Shown here in pieces: positions 1 to 8,260 of a stretch of 46,372 nt of DNA. The DNA comes from Sporosarcina psychrophila. Lineage in GTDB: Bacteria > Bacillota > Bacilli > Bacillales_A > Planococcaceae. A program made the translations under genes and the position numbers. The notes below the pieces were generated by a model that saw nothing but the letters and a program-made list of their open reading frames with translations, was not told where the DNA came from and did not search any database. The stretch lies in the NCBI GenBank assembly GCA_020742515.1, contig DYWT01000277.1, forward strand, positions 1-46,372, written 5' to 3'. Positions within the stretch are counted from its first letter, which is position 1, and every line of letters begins with the position of its first letter.

Positions 1-491
1 CAGCAATACATAAAGATGCACGGGCTTTGTCTGAAATCAGATTACAGATTGATGAAGAAACTCAAAACCTTGACAGAGAAAAAGGTGAGGCTTTCATAGA
101 TGTACAAGGTTTTGAACAACTAATCAAAACGGATACAGAAAATAAAAGGAATCTTTTTTTAGTTGCAGTGGTTAATGACAGGATTGTCGGATTTTCAAGA
201 TGTGAAGGAAATCTACTGAAACGTTTTGCTCACAAGGTAGAATTTGGTGTCTGTGTCTTAAAAGATTATTGGGGCTACGGCATTGGCAAAAACCTTTTGA
301 AAGAGTCCATTGTTTGGGCTGACTCAAATGGAATTAAAAAAATAACCTTAAATGTTTTAGAAATAAATGAAAAAGCGATCAAACTTTATGAAAAGTTTGA
401 TTTTAAAACCGAAGGAATTTTAAAAAATGACAAAATCCTTTCTGACGGCCAATACTACAACACTGTTGTTATGGGAAGATTTAATGCATGA
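1..491 (+). CDS. GNAT-family N-acetyltransferase (5' end cut by window edge)
   Basis: The reading frame is open from base 3 through the TAA-type end at 491, so the real start lies just left of the window; a TTG at 27 is only an internal codon. The extra visible N-terminal residues (A-I-H-K-D-A-R-A-L before S-E-I-R) fit the first beta strand and helix of a GNAT fold. The acetyl-CoA binding motif is the V-L-K-D-Y-W-G-Y-G-I-G-K segment, followed by the usual V-L-E-I-N-E-K-A-I-K-L-Y-E-K-F-D-F motif B region. It is a cytosolic acyltransferase of unknown substrate, of the single-domain ribosomal-protein/amine type. Only a handful of residues should be missing. The family call is firm; the substrate is not inferable. 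Confidence 0.85.
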   Translation, partial: AIHKDARALSEIRLQIDEETQNLDREKGEAFIDVQGFEQLIKTDTENKRNLFLVAVVNDRIVGFSRCEGNLLKRFAHKVEFGVCVLKDYWGYGIGKNLLKESIVWADSNGIKKITLNVLEINEKAIKLYEKFDFKTEGILKNDKILSDGQYYNTVVMGRFNA

Positions 492-624
492 AATCTTCTG
501 TGCATTTCGTATTTTACTATGTAAAAACAGAATGAAGCAATCCTAACCACTTCTATCTCATCTTCATTTATCAGTTACGTATTAATGTCAATCTATTTAA
601 TACTTTTTTAATTGGGGATGTACT

Positions 625-701
625 AAGTGTCTATCGGCGTAAAGATTTGACGTCGAGTAGTGTTTCTATAACTTGAACGAAAACCCGAATAATAGACACT
701 T
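625..701. repeat. 77-bp segment bounded by a perfect 10-bp inverted repeat
   Basis: AAGTGTCTAT at 625-634 is exactly inverted as ATAGACACTT at 692-701, with further loose pairing (CGG/CCG) inside. It sits between two convergent genes (GNAT and proC). There is no T-run, so it does not look like a simple terminator; a tiny mobile-element remnant is possible. The rest of the 492-761 gap shows no gene. Confidence 0.35.
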
Positions 702-761
702 TAAAAATGCGATCTATTATTCAGGTTTGGTGTTCCGCCATTTAGTGCAAAACGTATCGAT

Positions 762-1571
762 TCAAGATTGTGCTCCAAGCTCTCGTGAACGTGCCTCTGC
801 TTTTCCAATACAATCTGCAATCGTTTCTTTGAACTTTCCGTTCGCCAACGCATTTACACCTGCTTCCGTTGTGCCGCCTGGGCTTGTCACGTTTTTTCGC
901 AATTCCGTTGGCTCCGTACCTGTTTCTTTCAACATCGCCGCTGCCCCTTCAAGCGTCTGGATGATAAGCGCCCGTGCTATGTCTTTTGAAAGGCCTTTTC
1001 CGATTGCTGCTTCTTCAAGCGCTTCTGCTAAATAATAGACATATGCAGGGCCGCTGCCGGACAGCGCAGTGACTGCGTGCAAGTCATCTTCTTCTACTTC
1101 TTTCACCATACCGACTGATTCCAGCAGACTAAGGATATGTTTTTTTAACGCTTCGTTGATTGCTTGATTCCACGCAATACCGCTGGCTGATTTGCCGATT
1201 GTAGCGGATGTATTGGGCATTGAACGTGCGATGGGTCTTGTACCAAGGCCATTTTCGATTGTCTGGATTGAAACACCTGCAATGACTGACAAAACTGCTG
1301 TTTTATCGTCCAAATGGGGAAGTGTATCTGCCATCGCTTGGTGGATGTCTTTCGGCTTGGTCGCAAGAACAATAAGATCTGCATTTTTCAATGCTTCTTT
1401 TTCCTTGCAGACAATTGATATACCGTATTTATTGTGTAATGAAATTAGTCTTTCATCATCCGATCGATTCATAACAAAAATATTCTGTGGTTCTATTGCA
1501 CCTTGTTCCACAATTCCAGCAATAACAGCTTCTGCCATAGAACCGGCCCCTATAAATACAATCGTTTTCAT
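762..1571 (-). CDS. proC: pyrroline-5-carboxylate reductase (ProC/ProI)
   Basis: Final step of proline synthesis: NAD(P)H-dependent reduction of pyrroline-5-carboxylate to proline, in the cytosol. 269 residues, normal for the family. The N-terminal Rossmann motif is F-I-G-A-G-S-M-A-E-A (residues 6-15), and the C-terminal dimerisation/catalytic region carries G-S-G-P-A-Y and the signature S-P-G-G-T-T-E-A-G. The ATG at 1571 is preceded by AAAGGGG. The gene stands alone behind a T-box leader (1572-1876), so expression should rise when uncharged tRNA accumulates. In B. subtilis the neighbour of yqjP/yqjQ is proI (yqjO), also T-box controlled, and this gene is its positional equivalent. The opposite-strand open frames in this region are shadows. 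Confidence 0.95.
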   Translation of the reverse strand: MKTIVFIGAGSMAEAVIAGIVEQGAIEPQNIFVMNRSDDERLISLHNKYGISIVCKEKEALKNADLIVLATKPKDIHQAMADTLPHLDDKTAVLSVIAGVSIQTIENGLGTRPIARSMPNTSATIGKSASGIAWNQAINEALKKHILSLLESVGMVKEVEEDDLHAVTALSGSGPAYVYYLAEALEEAAIGKGLSKDIARALIIQTLEGAAAMLKETGTEPTELRKNVTSPGGTTEAGVNALANGKFKETIADCIGKAEARSRELGAQS

Positions 1572-1876
1572 TTAAATTACCCCTTTCTTTTCACTACTAA
1601 AAGCCTAAGCGTTTTAAACGAACGCAAAAAAATGCGTTCTCGTCCCTCATCATAAGGACGAAAACGCATGTTTCCGCGGTACCACCTAAATTTACCGGCA
1701 TAACGCCGATACATCTCGTTCTTTCTTAACGCGAAAGGCACGCCTGTGTTTCCACAGCAGCTCAGAAGGAGGTTCGAAGCGGGAGAGGGGGATGTGGCTT
1801 TCAGCCGGTGACCACATTTTCTGTTCTCCATTTCCGCAACTACTCGTCTTCGTCAAGGCCTGTATGTACTTGAATT
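1572..1876 (-). promoter_or_regulatory. T-box riboswitch leader of proC, proline specifier proposed
   Basis: Read on the minus strand, the leader holds the invariant T-box core GGTGGTACCGCGG (1674-1686) and, just after it, a terminator whose 5' arm competes with the antiterminator. Upstream is a Stem I-like region with a hairpin ending G-C-T-G-A-A-A-G-C and then GAA followed by CCT (1770-1772). In known T-boxes the specifier codon often follows GAA, and CCT is a proline codon, which fits a proline biosynthesis gene. The T-box call is firm; the specifier assignment is by inspection, without a full fold. Confidence 0.92.
1625..1669 (-). terminator. regulated intrinsic terminator of the proC T-box
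   Basis: A 14-bp stem is formed by 1656-1669 and 1632-1645 (ATGCGTT-T-TCGTCC in minus-strand sense, with one mismatch) around a short loop, followed by a run of seven T on the minus strand (1625-1631). It begins directly after the T-box core, the standard arrangement for tRNA-controlled attenuation. Confidence 0.9.
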
Positions 1877-1882
1877 AGACCG

Positions 1883-1911
1883 ATTATTGCATGCTCTCTA
1901 AAAAAAGTCAA
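1883..1911 (-). promoter_or_regulatory. SigA-type promoter of proC
   Basis: On the minus strand TTGACT (1906-1911) and AATAAT (1883-1888) are separated by exactly 17 bases. It lies just upstream of the T-box leader, giving a leader of roughly 300 nt. Confidence 0.75.
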
Positions 1912-2001
1912 ATTTCTAATTTTTTATTAAGTCCACATTATGTCAATTAAGAAAAGTGCCTGAAGCTAGACACTGCTCCAGGGTGAAAAACTTTTACTTT
2001 T

Positions 2002-3120
2002 TTATCTTTCAAGGAAGAACAGAATCACCATAATAATGGCGATCACAAGTCCTATAAGCAGTGATATTTTCACGGCGCTCACGGGGGATTTCCCGCTTAC
2101 TTTGCCAGTTTGTCCATTGACGAGGAAGCGATAGACCTTATTGTTGAACTGAAACGAGGAAATCCATAAAGGCAATAGAATATGCTTGTATGTAATGTTG
2201 TCATAGTCAGTGGAGACACTCACGATATTGACAACATCACCATATACTTGTCCATGTATGCCGTTTGTAATTCCGTTGTCTATGACTGCTTTTGCATCAT
2301 TCCAGCCTTCCTTCAACGGAATCGAATATTTCTCCGCTAAGAAACCTGATAAATACTCCATTTTATAATCGACAAGTCCATTTAAATGAAATGGTTCAAC
2401 TTTATCAATCAATCCGCTGGCCACATTACGTGAAGCTTTCACTAATACATCATCAAAGAATTTATTATAATGGCCGTGTTCCGTATGCCACCTGATTTTT
2501 CTTACTTGCTCCGTTACTTGCCTAGACTTGCCGTCTTCAATTACTGTACGCGTTTCTGTCACGTAATAATACGTTCCAATCTGAACGACGTAAGACGAAT
2601 CCGTCTGGGAATCGAACGTCCAGTAAGGAATATAAGCGCCTGCCAAATGGTCTAATTTATACGATTGAATTAGCTTGGAAGGAGCAAAATATCTCTTCTT
2701 CATCCAAGCTTTGAATTTTTCGATGGCCTCATCCTTAGTAATTTGAAAGGGAAGGACCAAAGCGGGTTTGATACCAGCGTGATGATCAGTTATTGCGATA
2801 TGTGATGATCCGCAAAATGAACAAAAATCCGCCACTTTGTCTTTATCTAAAAGTGTTTCGGCACCACAGTTTTTACATTTGAAAACTCGTTTTTCATCAT
2901 CCCAACTGTGGTCTTCTTTTTCTAATGCTTGTAAGAAGTCATGTTCAATCGCGTTTTTCTGCGATTTCTCGATGTCTTTTTCACTTCCACAAAATGGACA
3001 TGTAAGAGTCCCACTAGCTGGTTCAAACACGGTATTGCCGCCACAGGAGGAACATTTATTTACTTCCGTTTGTTCAACTTTTGTTGCTTCTGCATGCTTC
3101 TCATTGTCTAACCCCGTCAT
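2002..3120 (-). CDS. YdjG-like TFIIB-type zinc-ribbon membrane protein
   Basis: 372 residues. The N-terminal third has two zinc ribbons: C-S-S-C ... C-P-F-C (near residues 23-44) and C-K-N-C ... C-S-F-C (near 82-102). The middle is a soluble domain with many aromatic residues, and the C-terminus is a single hydrophobic segment (S-L-L-I-G-L-V-I-A-I-I-M-V-I-L-F-F) followed by L-E-R, that is a tail anchor. The ATG at 3120 follows AGAGGTG. It is read together with the SPFH gene upstream (20-bp gap), as ydjG and ydjI are in the B. subtilis ydjFGHI operon, where these proteins recruit the PspA homologue YdjF to the membrane. No PspA or ydjH gene is visible here. Function by analogy only: membrane-stress response. 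Confidence 0.75.
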   Translation of the reverse strand: MTGLDNEKHAEATKVEQTEVNKCSSCGGNTVFEPASGTLTCPFCGSEKDIEKSQKNAIEHDFLQALEKEDHSWDDEKRVFKCKNCGAETLLDKDKVADFCSFCGSSHIAITDHHAGIKPALVLPFQITKDEAIEKFKAWMKKRYFAPSKLIQSYKLDHLAGAYIPYWTFDSQTDSSYVVQIGTYYYVTETRTVIEDGKSRQVTEQVRKIRWHTEHGHYNKFFDDVLVKASRNVASGLIDKVEPFHLNGLVDYKMEYLSGFLAEKYSIPLKEGWNDAKAVIDNGITNGIHGQVYGDVVNIVSVSTDYDNITYKHILLPLWISSFQFNNKVYRFLVNGQTGKVSGKSPVSAVKISLLIGLVIAIIMVILFFLER

Positions 3121-3139
3121 CTGAACACCTCTTTATCGA

Positions 3140-4288
3140 TCACAGCTGTAAATTGTCTCCGCAGTCGCCGCAAAATTTCGCAGTGGGACCATTTATCTTA
3201 CCGCATTTCGCACATGTTTGTTCGATCACTTGTTTTGCACCACATTCCCCGCAGAACTTCGCATCTTCATTTATTGCTGCCTGACAGCTGACGCATGGGA
3301 TCTTTTGATTTTGAACTGTTTTGCCACATTCGCCGCAAAATTTTGCGCCTGCATTAATGAGTGCCTGACAATGAGGACAAGTCATTTTTTCTGGTTGCGG
3401 AGCTGAAGGAGGATTCGTTTGTTGCTGGTTGCCTGGGAAGGCGTTCGCCATTACACTGCCAAGTGCGGCTCCTGCTCCAATTCCTGCGCCAGCCCCCGCT
3501 AATCCGCTGCCTTCATTTCGTGCAGCTTCTCTGAGTGCTTCTGCCGCCTGATATTGCTGATACTGATTCATATCTCCAATAACACCCATCGATGTTTTTC
3601 GATCCAACACTTTTTCCACTTCTTCTGGGAGAGATAAGTTTTCAATATACAAGGAAGTAATTTCAAAGCCAAACGTACTGAATCGTTGTTCCATCTTCTC
3701 TTTCCCTTTATCACTTAACTCGTCGTAGTTCATCGCCAGATCTAAAGCGGCAATATTCGATTCAGCAAACAAATCTGTAAGTCCCGATAGCACCATCTTT
3801 TTCAACTGACCTTCGATACTACTTGTGTCATAAGAAGCATTCGTACCGAACAGTTCTTTTAAGAAAACAACGGGATCGGCTATCCGATAGGAGTAAATAC
3901 CATAACCTCGTAATCGGATGACGCCAAACTCGGAATCGCGCATCATGATTGGATTTGAAGTTCCCCATTTTTGGTTGATGAATTGCTTCGTATTCACAAA
4001 ATAGACTTCCGCTTTGAAAGGGGAGTCGAAGCCATACTTCCACGATTTTAACTTCGTTAGAATCGGCATGTTTTGTGTATACAGAAGATGGCGTCCTGGT
4101 CCAAATACATCCGCAATTTCACCTTCATTGACAAAAATAGCTACTTGTGACTCTCGAACGGTCAATTCTGCACCCATTTTGATTTCATTGTTTTGAACGG
4201 GAAAGCGGTAAACCATTGTATTTGCATTTTGATCCGTCCATTCAATGACTTCGATAAATTGACTTTTAAAAAATCCGAATAATCCCAT
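3140..4288 (-). CDS. YdjI-like SPFH-domain protein with three C-terminal zinc ribbons
   Basis: 382 residues. Residues about 25-240 form an SPFH/band-7 domain of the 'virion core protein' type (start M-G-L-F-G-F-F-K-S-Q-F-I-E-V-I-E-W). A Gly/Ala-rich hinge (A-G-A-G-A-G-I-G-A-G-A-A-L-G) follows, and then three zinc ribbons: C-P-H-C/C-G-E-C, C-V-S-C/C-G-E-C and C-A-K-C/C-G-D-C. The ATG at 4288 has a good RBS (AGGAGGG) 8 bases upstream. SPFH proteins scaffold membrane microdomains; B. subtilis YdjI anchors the PspA-type protein YdjF. It is the first gene of a two-gene unit with the zinc-ribbon tail-anchored protein. An extended -10 (TGT-TACAAT, minus strand near 4347) is a weak promoter candidate; no clear SigW site was found. 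Confidence 0.8.
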   Translation of the reverse strand: MGLFGFFKSQFIEVIEWTDQNANTMVYRFPVQNNEIKMGAELTVRESQVAIFVNEGEIADVFGPGRHLLYTQNMPILTKLKSWKYGFDSPFKAEVYFVNTKQFINQKWGTSNPIMMRDSEFGVIRLRGYGIYSYRIADPVVFLKELFGTNASYDTSSIEGQLKKMVLSGLTDLFAESNIAALDLAMNYDELSDKGKEKMEQRFSTFGFEITSLYIENLSLPEEVEKVLDRKTSMGVIGDMNQYQQYQAAEALREAARNEGSGLAGAGAGIGAGAALGSVMANAFPGNQQQTNPPSAPQPEKMTCPHCQALINAGAKFCGECGKTVQNQKIPCVSCQAAINEDAKFCGECGAKQVIEQTCAKCGKINGPTAKFCGDCGDNLQL

Positions 4289-4459
4289 GTGTATGCCCTC
4301 CTAGTAGTCCGTATTCCGATAAAAAATACGATAATAGATAATTTCATTGTAACATTTTTAAACTTCTTGGTAGAGGATAGATTCAAAAGATGACGTCTTC
4401 TACTAAAAAAGGTACAATGTACTGAATACTCATTCATATCTACAAAGGGGATTTTTCAT

Positions 4460-5404
4460 ATGATACAAAAGATTATTATTCCAACACCATTCGCAGTCGG
4501 CGATGTAAACGCTTTTCTTATTAAAGGAGATACACTGTCACTCGTCGATGCGGGGCCAAAAACCCCTGAAGCATATGAAGCATTGAAACAAGGCATCAAG
4601 GGAGCAGGTTATGCATTCAACGATATTGAGCAAGTTATTTTAACACATCATCATCCGGATCATGCCGGCTGGATTGATGCTTTTGATAATGCGAAAATAC
4701 TTGGTCATAAATATAATGATTTATGGCTCAAACGGGATGAAGCTTTTTTCCGCTATCATGATGCATTTTATCTCGACTGCCTGATCGAAGAAGGTGTACC
4801 TAAACAGTACCTTGGTTGGGTTAAGAAGATGAAACGATCTGTCGCCCTTATGGGAGAGCGTCCGCTCGATATGACGCTTGCCGAGGGAGATGCACTGCCT
4901 GGGCACCCCGGTTGGACTGTAATGGAAACCCCAGGTCATGCACAAAGTCATATTGTGTTATGGAATGGAGAGAATCGAACAATGATCGGCGGAGACTTAG
5001 TGCTTGAAAAAGTTTCTTCAAACCCGCTTATCGAACCACCACTTAATCCTGAGCACGGGCGTCCGCGTTCTTTGTTGCAATATAATGAGTCGTTGAAACG
5101 TATTCTTACGTTGCCGGTTGATATCATTTATACCGGTCATGGCAATGAAGTGCGTAATGCACATGAGCTTATTGAAGGCCGGCTCGAAAGACAGCATGAA
5201 CGGGCGATGAAAGTGCTCGCGATGATGGACGGAGGCTCGCGGACGATTTTCGAATTGACCCGCGAACTGTTCCCGGCTGTCTATGAAAAAGAGCTTGGTC
5301 TTACACTTTCCGAAACGATTGGTCAAACAGATTACCTTTTCGAAGAAGGGCTAGTCCGTGAAACACGGGATGAAGGCGGCGTCCTCCATTATGAACAAGC
5401 GTAA
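4460..5404 (+). CDS. yqjP: MBL-fold metallo-hydrolase (YqjP-like)
   Basis: 314 residues. The metallo-beta-lactamase metal motif H-x-H-x-D-H is at residues 63-68 (T-H-H-H-P-D-H-A-G), with a second-metal His in E-T-P-G-H-A-Q-S-H and a further Y-T-G-H-G-N-E-V. A C-terminal winged-helix-like tail (about 235-314) is typical of the YqjP/LACTB2 group. Start ATG at 4460 after AAAGGGG. The end overlaps the following SDR start by 14 bases, so the two are probably co-translated, as yqjP-yqjQ are in B. subtilis. Cytosolic hydrolase; substrate unknown. Confidence 0.85.
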   Translation: MIQKIIIPTPFAVGDVNAFLIKGDTLSLVDAGPKTPEAYEALKQGIKGAGYAFNDIEQVILTHHHPDHAGWIDAFDNAKILGHKYNDLWLKRDEAFFRYHDAFYLDCLIEEGVPKQYLGWVKKMKRSVALMGERPLDMTLAEGDALPGHPGWTVMETPGHAQSHIVLWNGENRTMIGGDLVLEKVSSNPLIEPPLNPEHGRPRSLLQYNESLKRILTLPVDIIYTGHGNEVRNAHELIEGRLERQHERAMKVLAMMDGGSRTIFELTRELFPAVYEKELGLTLSETIGQTDYLFEEGLVRETRDEGGVLHYEQA

Positions 5405-6143
5405 ATCAATTCTGGTGACGGGAGCAACGAGCGGGGTTGGCTATGCGTTGACAAAAAGGTTGCTGGTAGAAGGCTATGAAGTGTGGGCAACAGGCAGGGC
5501 GCCCGTTATTTTAGAGAAACTCCAAAAAGAAGGCGCGCATGCGATACCGGCAGATTTATCAAAAAAAGAAGACGTTGAGCAGTTAATGGCAACGATTGGT
5601 TCGCCTGATACTGTCATCTTTTCAGCGGGCGTTGGCACATTCGATCACGCACATGAAACTTCCGATGAAGCGATTGAAAGCATGATGGCTGTCAATGTCA
5701 TCGCACCGATGCGACTGACGAAGTTTCTGTTACCTGATATGATGGAGCGACGTAGCGGTCATCTGATTTATCTGGGTTCACAAGCGGGAAAAGTAGCTAC
5801 ACCGAAAGCATCCGTCTACGCGGCATCAAAGCATGCGATTATCGGTTATACAAATGCACTGCGTATGGAGGTTGCACCATACGGTATCCATGTTACGACA
5901 ATCAATCCAGGTCCAATTGACACCCCTTTTCTAGATATTGCAGATGAAACAGGTACTTACCGGACGTCGCTCGGCACCTATTTATTGACTGTGGAAACGG
6001 TTGTCGATGGGGTGATCAAAGCAATGAAAAAACCCGTCCGTGATGTGAACTTACCCTGGTATATGGGCATTACTAGTAAACTTCATGCGGTCGCACCTTC
6101 CGTCGTCGAACGGTTGGGTCGCAAGTATTTCATGAAGAAGTAA
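5391..6143 (+). CDS. yqjQ: short-chain dehydrogenase/reductase (YqjQ-like)
   Basis: 250 residues from the ATG at 5391, chosen because the Rossmann strand begins there (M-N-K-R-K-S-I-L-V-T-G-A-T-S-G-V-G, cofactor motif T-G-x3-G-x-G at 10-17); upstream in-frame starts add a non-homologous tail. Catalytic residues are in place: N102 (V-N-V-I-A-P), S130 (Y-L-G-S-Q), Y143 and K147 (Y-A-A-S-K). P-G-P-I-D-T follows the active site as in classical SDRs. NAD(P)H-dependent oxidoreductase of unknown substrate; YqjQ is annotated as a ketoacyl-reductase-like enzyme. It overlaps the MBL gene and is followed by a terminator. Confidence 0.85.
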   Translation: MNKRKSILVTGATSGVGYALTKRLLVEGYEVWATGRAPVILEKLQKEGAHAIPADLSKKEDVEQLMATIGSPDTVIFSAGVGTFDHAHETSDEAIESMMAVNVIAPMRLTKFLLPDMMERRSGHLIYLGSQAGKVATPKASVYAASKHAIIGYTNALRMEVAPYGIHVTTINPGPIDTPFLDIADETGTYRTSLGTYLLTVETVVDGVIKAMKKPVRDVNLPWYMGITSKLHAVAPSVVERLGRKYFMKK

Positions 6144-6160
6144 AATGAATAGTATCTTGT

Positions 6161-6187
6161 AAAAACCGGCAGTTAAGCCGGTTTTTT
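6161..6187. terminator. bidirectional-looking intrinsic terminator after yqjQ
   Basis: AAAAA-CCGGC (6161-6170), loop AGTTAA, GCCGG-TTTTTT (6177-6187). The A/T flanks make the stem-loop symmetric. Confidence 0.85.
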
Positions 6188-6234
6188 GCCGTGGTAAAAA
6201 AGAGTAAAACATTGTTATTTGCATAAATATTCCA

Positions 6235-6264
6235 TTGTATATAAGCAGCTAAGAGGACTATAAT
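6235..6264 (+). promoter_or_regulatory. promoter of the Y-family polymerase gene
   Basis: TTGTAT (6235-6240), an 18-base spacer and a perfect TATAAT (6259-6264). The predicted start point falls next to the LexA box at 6273-6284, so LexA binding would block initiation. Confidence 0.7.
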
Positions 6265-6272
6265 ACACTTAA

Positions 6273-6284
6273 GAACAAACGTTC
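6273..6284. promoter_or_regulatory. LexA (DinR) SOS box
   Basis: GAAC-AAAC-GTTC matches the Bacillus LexA core GAAC-N4-GTTC exactly, and the inner four bases fit the RNRY preference (A-A-A-C). It lies 21 bases before the start codon of yqjW and just downstream of TATAAT. Confidence 0.88.
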
Positions 6285-6304
6285 CGTATGTGGAGGAATC
6301 GTAT

Positions 6305-7558
6305 ATGTATGAACATTTAAAGGATCGGCAAATCGTGTGCCTTGATATGCGTAGCTTTTACGCCAGTTGTGCGGCTACAATCGAAGGGCTTGATGTTATG
6401 AATGTACCGATTGCTATCATAGGTGATAAAGCACGGAAAGGCGGCATCGTGTTGGCAGCATCTCCCGCATTAAAGGAACAATTCGGTGTGCAGACTGGTA
6501 TGCGGCTGTTCGAAATTCCAGATGATCCTGCCATCCATCTTATCGAACCTAAGATGGGATTTTATATTGATGTGTCAATGGAAATCATTCGATTGCTGAA
6601 TTGTTACGTGCCGAAGGAAGCGATTCATGTGTATAGTATCGATGAAAGTTTCATTGATCTCAGCGGGACGGAACGGCTATGGGGGCCAGTGGATGAGACG
6701 GTAAGGCGGATACAGGATGATCTCGAAGCACAGTTCCAACTGCCATCTGCCTGTGGTATCGGACCGAACATGCTGCTGGCCAAACTTGCGCTCGATATTG
6801 AAGCAAAAAAGACAGGCATCGCGCGTTGGACGTATCAGGATATACCCGCCAAATTATGGCCTGTCGCACCGCTGCGTCGCATGTGGGGCATCGGTAGTCG
6901 AACCGAAAAGACGTTGAATGATATGGGGCTTTATTCCGTCGGTGACCTTGCCCACGCATCGCTCGAAAGACTGGAAAAGAAATTTGGCGTCATGGGTAAT
7001 CAATTGTATTATCATGCACATGGCATTGACTTGTCCGATATGGGGGCGCAACTCATCGAGGGGCAAGAGAGCTACGGCAAAGGGCAAATTCTCTTTCGCG
7101 ATTATATCCGACGGGAAGACGTGCTTACTGTCATTCTAGAAATATGCGAAGACATCGCGAAGCGGGCAAGAGAAGCTGGAAGCGCAGGACGCACCGTGCA
7201 TTTATCTGTAGGTTACTCGAAACAGGCGGTTGGCGGTGGTTTTAGCCGTTCCCGTTCAATGAGTGAGGCGACCAATGACACGATGAAAATCTATCAGATG
7301 TGTATGGAATTGCTTGATGAATTCCATAATGGCCAACCTGTGCGGCGCTTGTCAGTCAGTCTTGCGAATCTGGAAGAAGAACATTCCATGCAGCTTAGTC
7401 TGTTCGATGAAGATAAATGGCGTATGCGGCAACTCGGCGGAGTGATTGATTCGCTGAGAAACAAATACGGATCAACTGCTGTTCTACGTGCAGTTTCTTA
7501 TACAGAAGCCGGAACAGCAGTGGATAGGGCGAAGCTGATTGGCGGGCATAAAAAATAG
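6305..7558 (+). CDS. yqjW: Y-family translesion DNA polymerase (YqjW/UvrX type)
   Basis: 417 residues from the ATG at 6305; GGAGG at 6292-6296 gives correct spacing, while the GTG at 6290 overlaps that RBS and is rejected. Catalytic carboxylates are D14 (C-L-D-M-R-S-F-Y-A-S-C) and D113-E114 (Y-S-I-D-E-S-F). The helix-hairpin-helix region (M-W-G-I-G-S-R-T-E-K-T-L) and little-finger domain follow. Near the C-terminus Q-L-S-L-F (363-367) is the canonical beta-clamp binding pentapeptide. The short catalytic motif and tail resemble YqjW (PolY2) and UvrX rather than DinB1. Expected role: error-prone bypass synthesis under SOS, consistent with the LexA box upstream. Confidence 0.9.
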   Translation: MYEHLKDRQIVCLDMRSFYASCAATIEGLDVMNVPIAIIGDKARKGGIVLAASPALKEQFGVQTGMRLFEIPDDPAIHLIEPKMGFYIDVSMEIIRLLNCYVPKEAIHVYSIDESFIDLSGTERLWGPVDETVRRIQDDLEAQFQLPSACGIGPNMLLAKLALDIEAKKTGIARWTYQDIPAKLWPVAPLRRMWGIGSRTEKTLNDMGLYSVGDLAHASLERLEKKFGVMGNQLYYHAHGIDLSDMGAQLIEGQESYGKGQILFRDYIRREDVLTVILEICEDIAKRAREAGSAGRTVHLSVGYSKQAVGGGFSRSRSMSEATNDTMKIYQMCMELLDEFHNGQPVRRLSVSLANLEEEHSMQLSLFDEDKWRMRQLGGVIDSLRNKYGSTAVLRAVSYTEAGTAVDRAKLIGGHKK

Positions 7559-7707
7559 CGGGGATACTATTTAATTACTCTCCCGTTTACTTTGCTCATG
7601 TAACTTTGAAACATCCACCATTCCAATCACTATTGCAGGTTAATTCCAGATACAATCTAGAGGGGATAACAAGTATATGTTACTTTATTATCTACGGAGG
7701 TTTTTAC

Positions 7708-8196
7708 ATGAATAGACTACATAAACTTGATTACGAATCCCCCATTGGAGTGATTGAAATAATAGGGACAGATGATGCTATCTGTTCAATATTGTTCGCT
7801 GAACGGGATAAAAAGATCAATACTTTGCAAGACGAAACCCCCAAGGTTTTGGAAGTTTGCTTTAGTCAACTTGTTGACTATTTTAAAGGGGAGCGTCATG
7901 AATTTACATTCCCTTATATCTTTGATGGAACAGATTTTCAACAGAAAGTGTGGAACGCTTTAATACAAATACCCTGTGCTGAAACGGGGTCCTATAAAGA
8001 TATCGCTGTTTCAATCGGCCATGAAAAAGCTGTTAGAGCAGTAGGAACTGCAAATGGGAAAAATAAGCTAAGTATCGTGATACCTTGCCATCGAATTATC
8101 GGCTCAAATGGAAAGTTAACAGGTTATGCGGGAGGTTTGTGGAGAAAGGAATGGCTACTTCAGCATGAAAGAACCTTTTATAAGGTCCTGAATTAA
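7708..8196 (+). CDS. ogt: methylated-DNA--protein-cysteine methyltransferase (Ogt/MGMT)
   Basis: Suicide repair of O6-alkylguanine by transfer of the alkyl group to a cysteine. 162 residues from the ATG at 7708, placed 7 bases after GGAGG (7696-7700); the longer frame upstream has no RBS. The acceptor motif is P-C-H-R (126-129, C127), preceded by the DNA-binding helix region Y-K-D-I-A-V-S-I-G and the R-A-V-G-x-A-N arginine finger segment. No N-terminal AdaA-type domain. It lies between the SOS polymerase and its YolD-like partner, so the locus groups three DNA-damage genes; a LexA box of its own was not seen. Confidence 0.93.
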   Translation: MNRLHKLDYESPIGVIEIIGTDDAICSILFAERDKKINTLQDETPKVLEVCFSQLVDYFKGERHEFTFPYIFDGTDFQQKVWNALIQIPCAETGSYKDIAVSIGHEKAVRAVGTANGKNKLSIVIPCHRIIGSNGKLTGYAGGLWRKEWLLQHERTFYKVLN

Positions 8197-8260
8197 ACCG
8201 CGGGTGAAGGCGGGTGCATTATAAATAGAGAAGTCGAAATAGAAAAAGGAAGTGATCTAA

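Noticed and set aside
673..1575. Plus-strand open frames opposite proC
   Set aside because: They mirror the codons of a clear ProC protein and have no RBS or domain.
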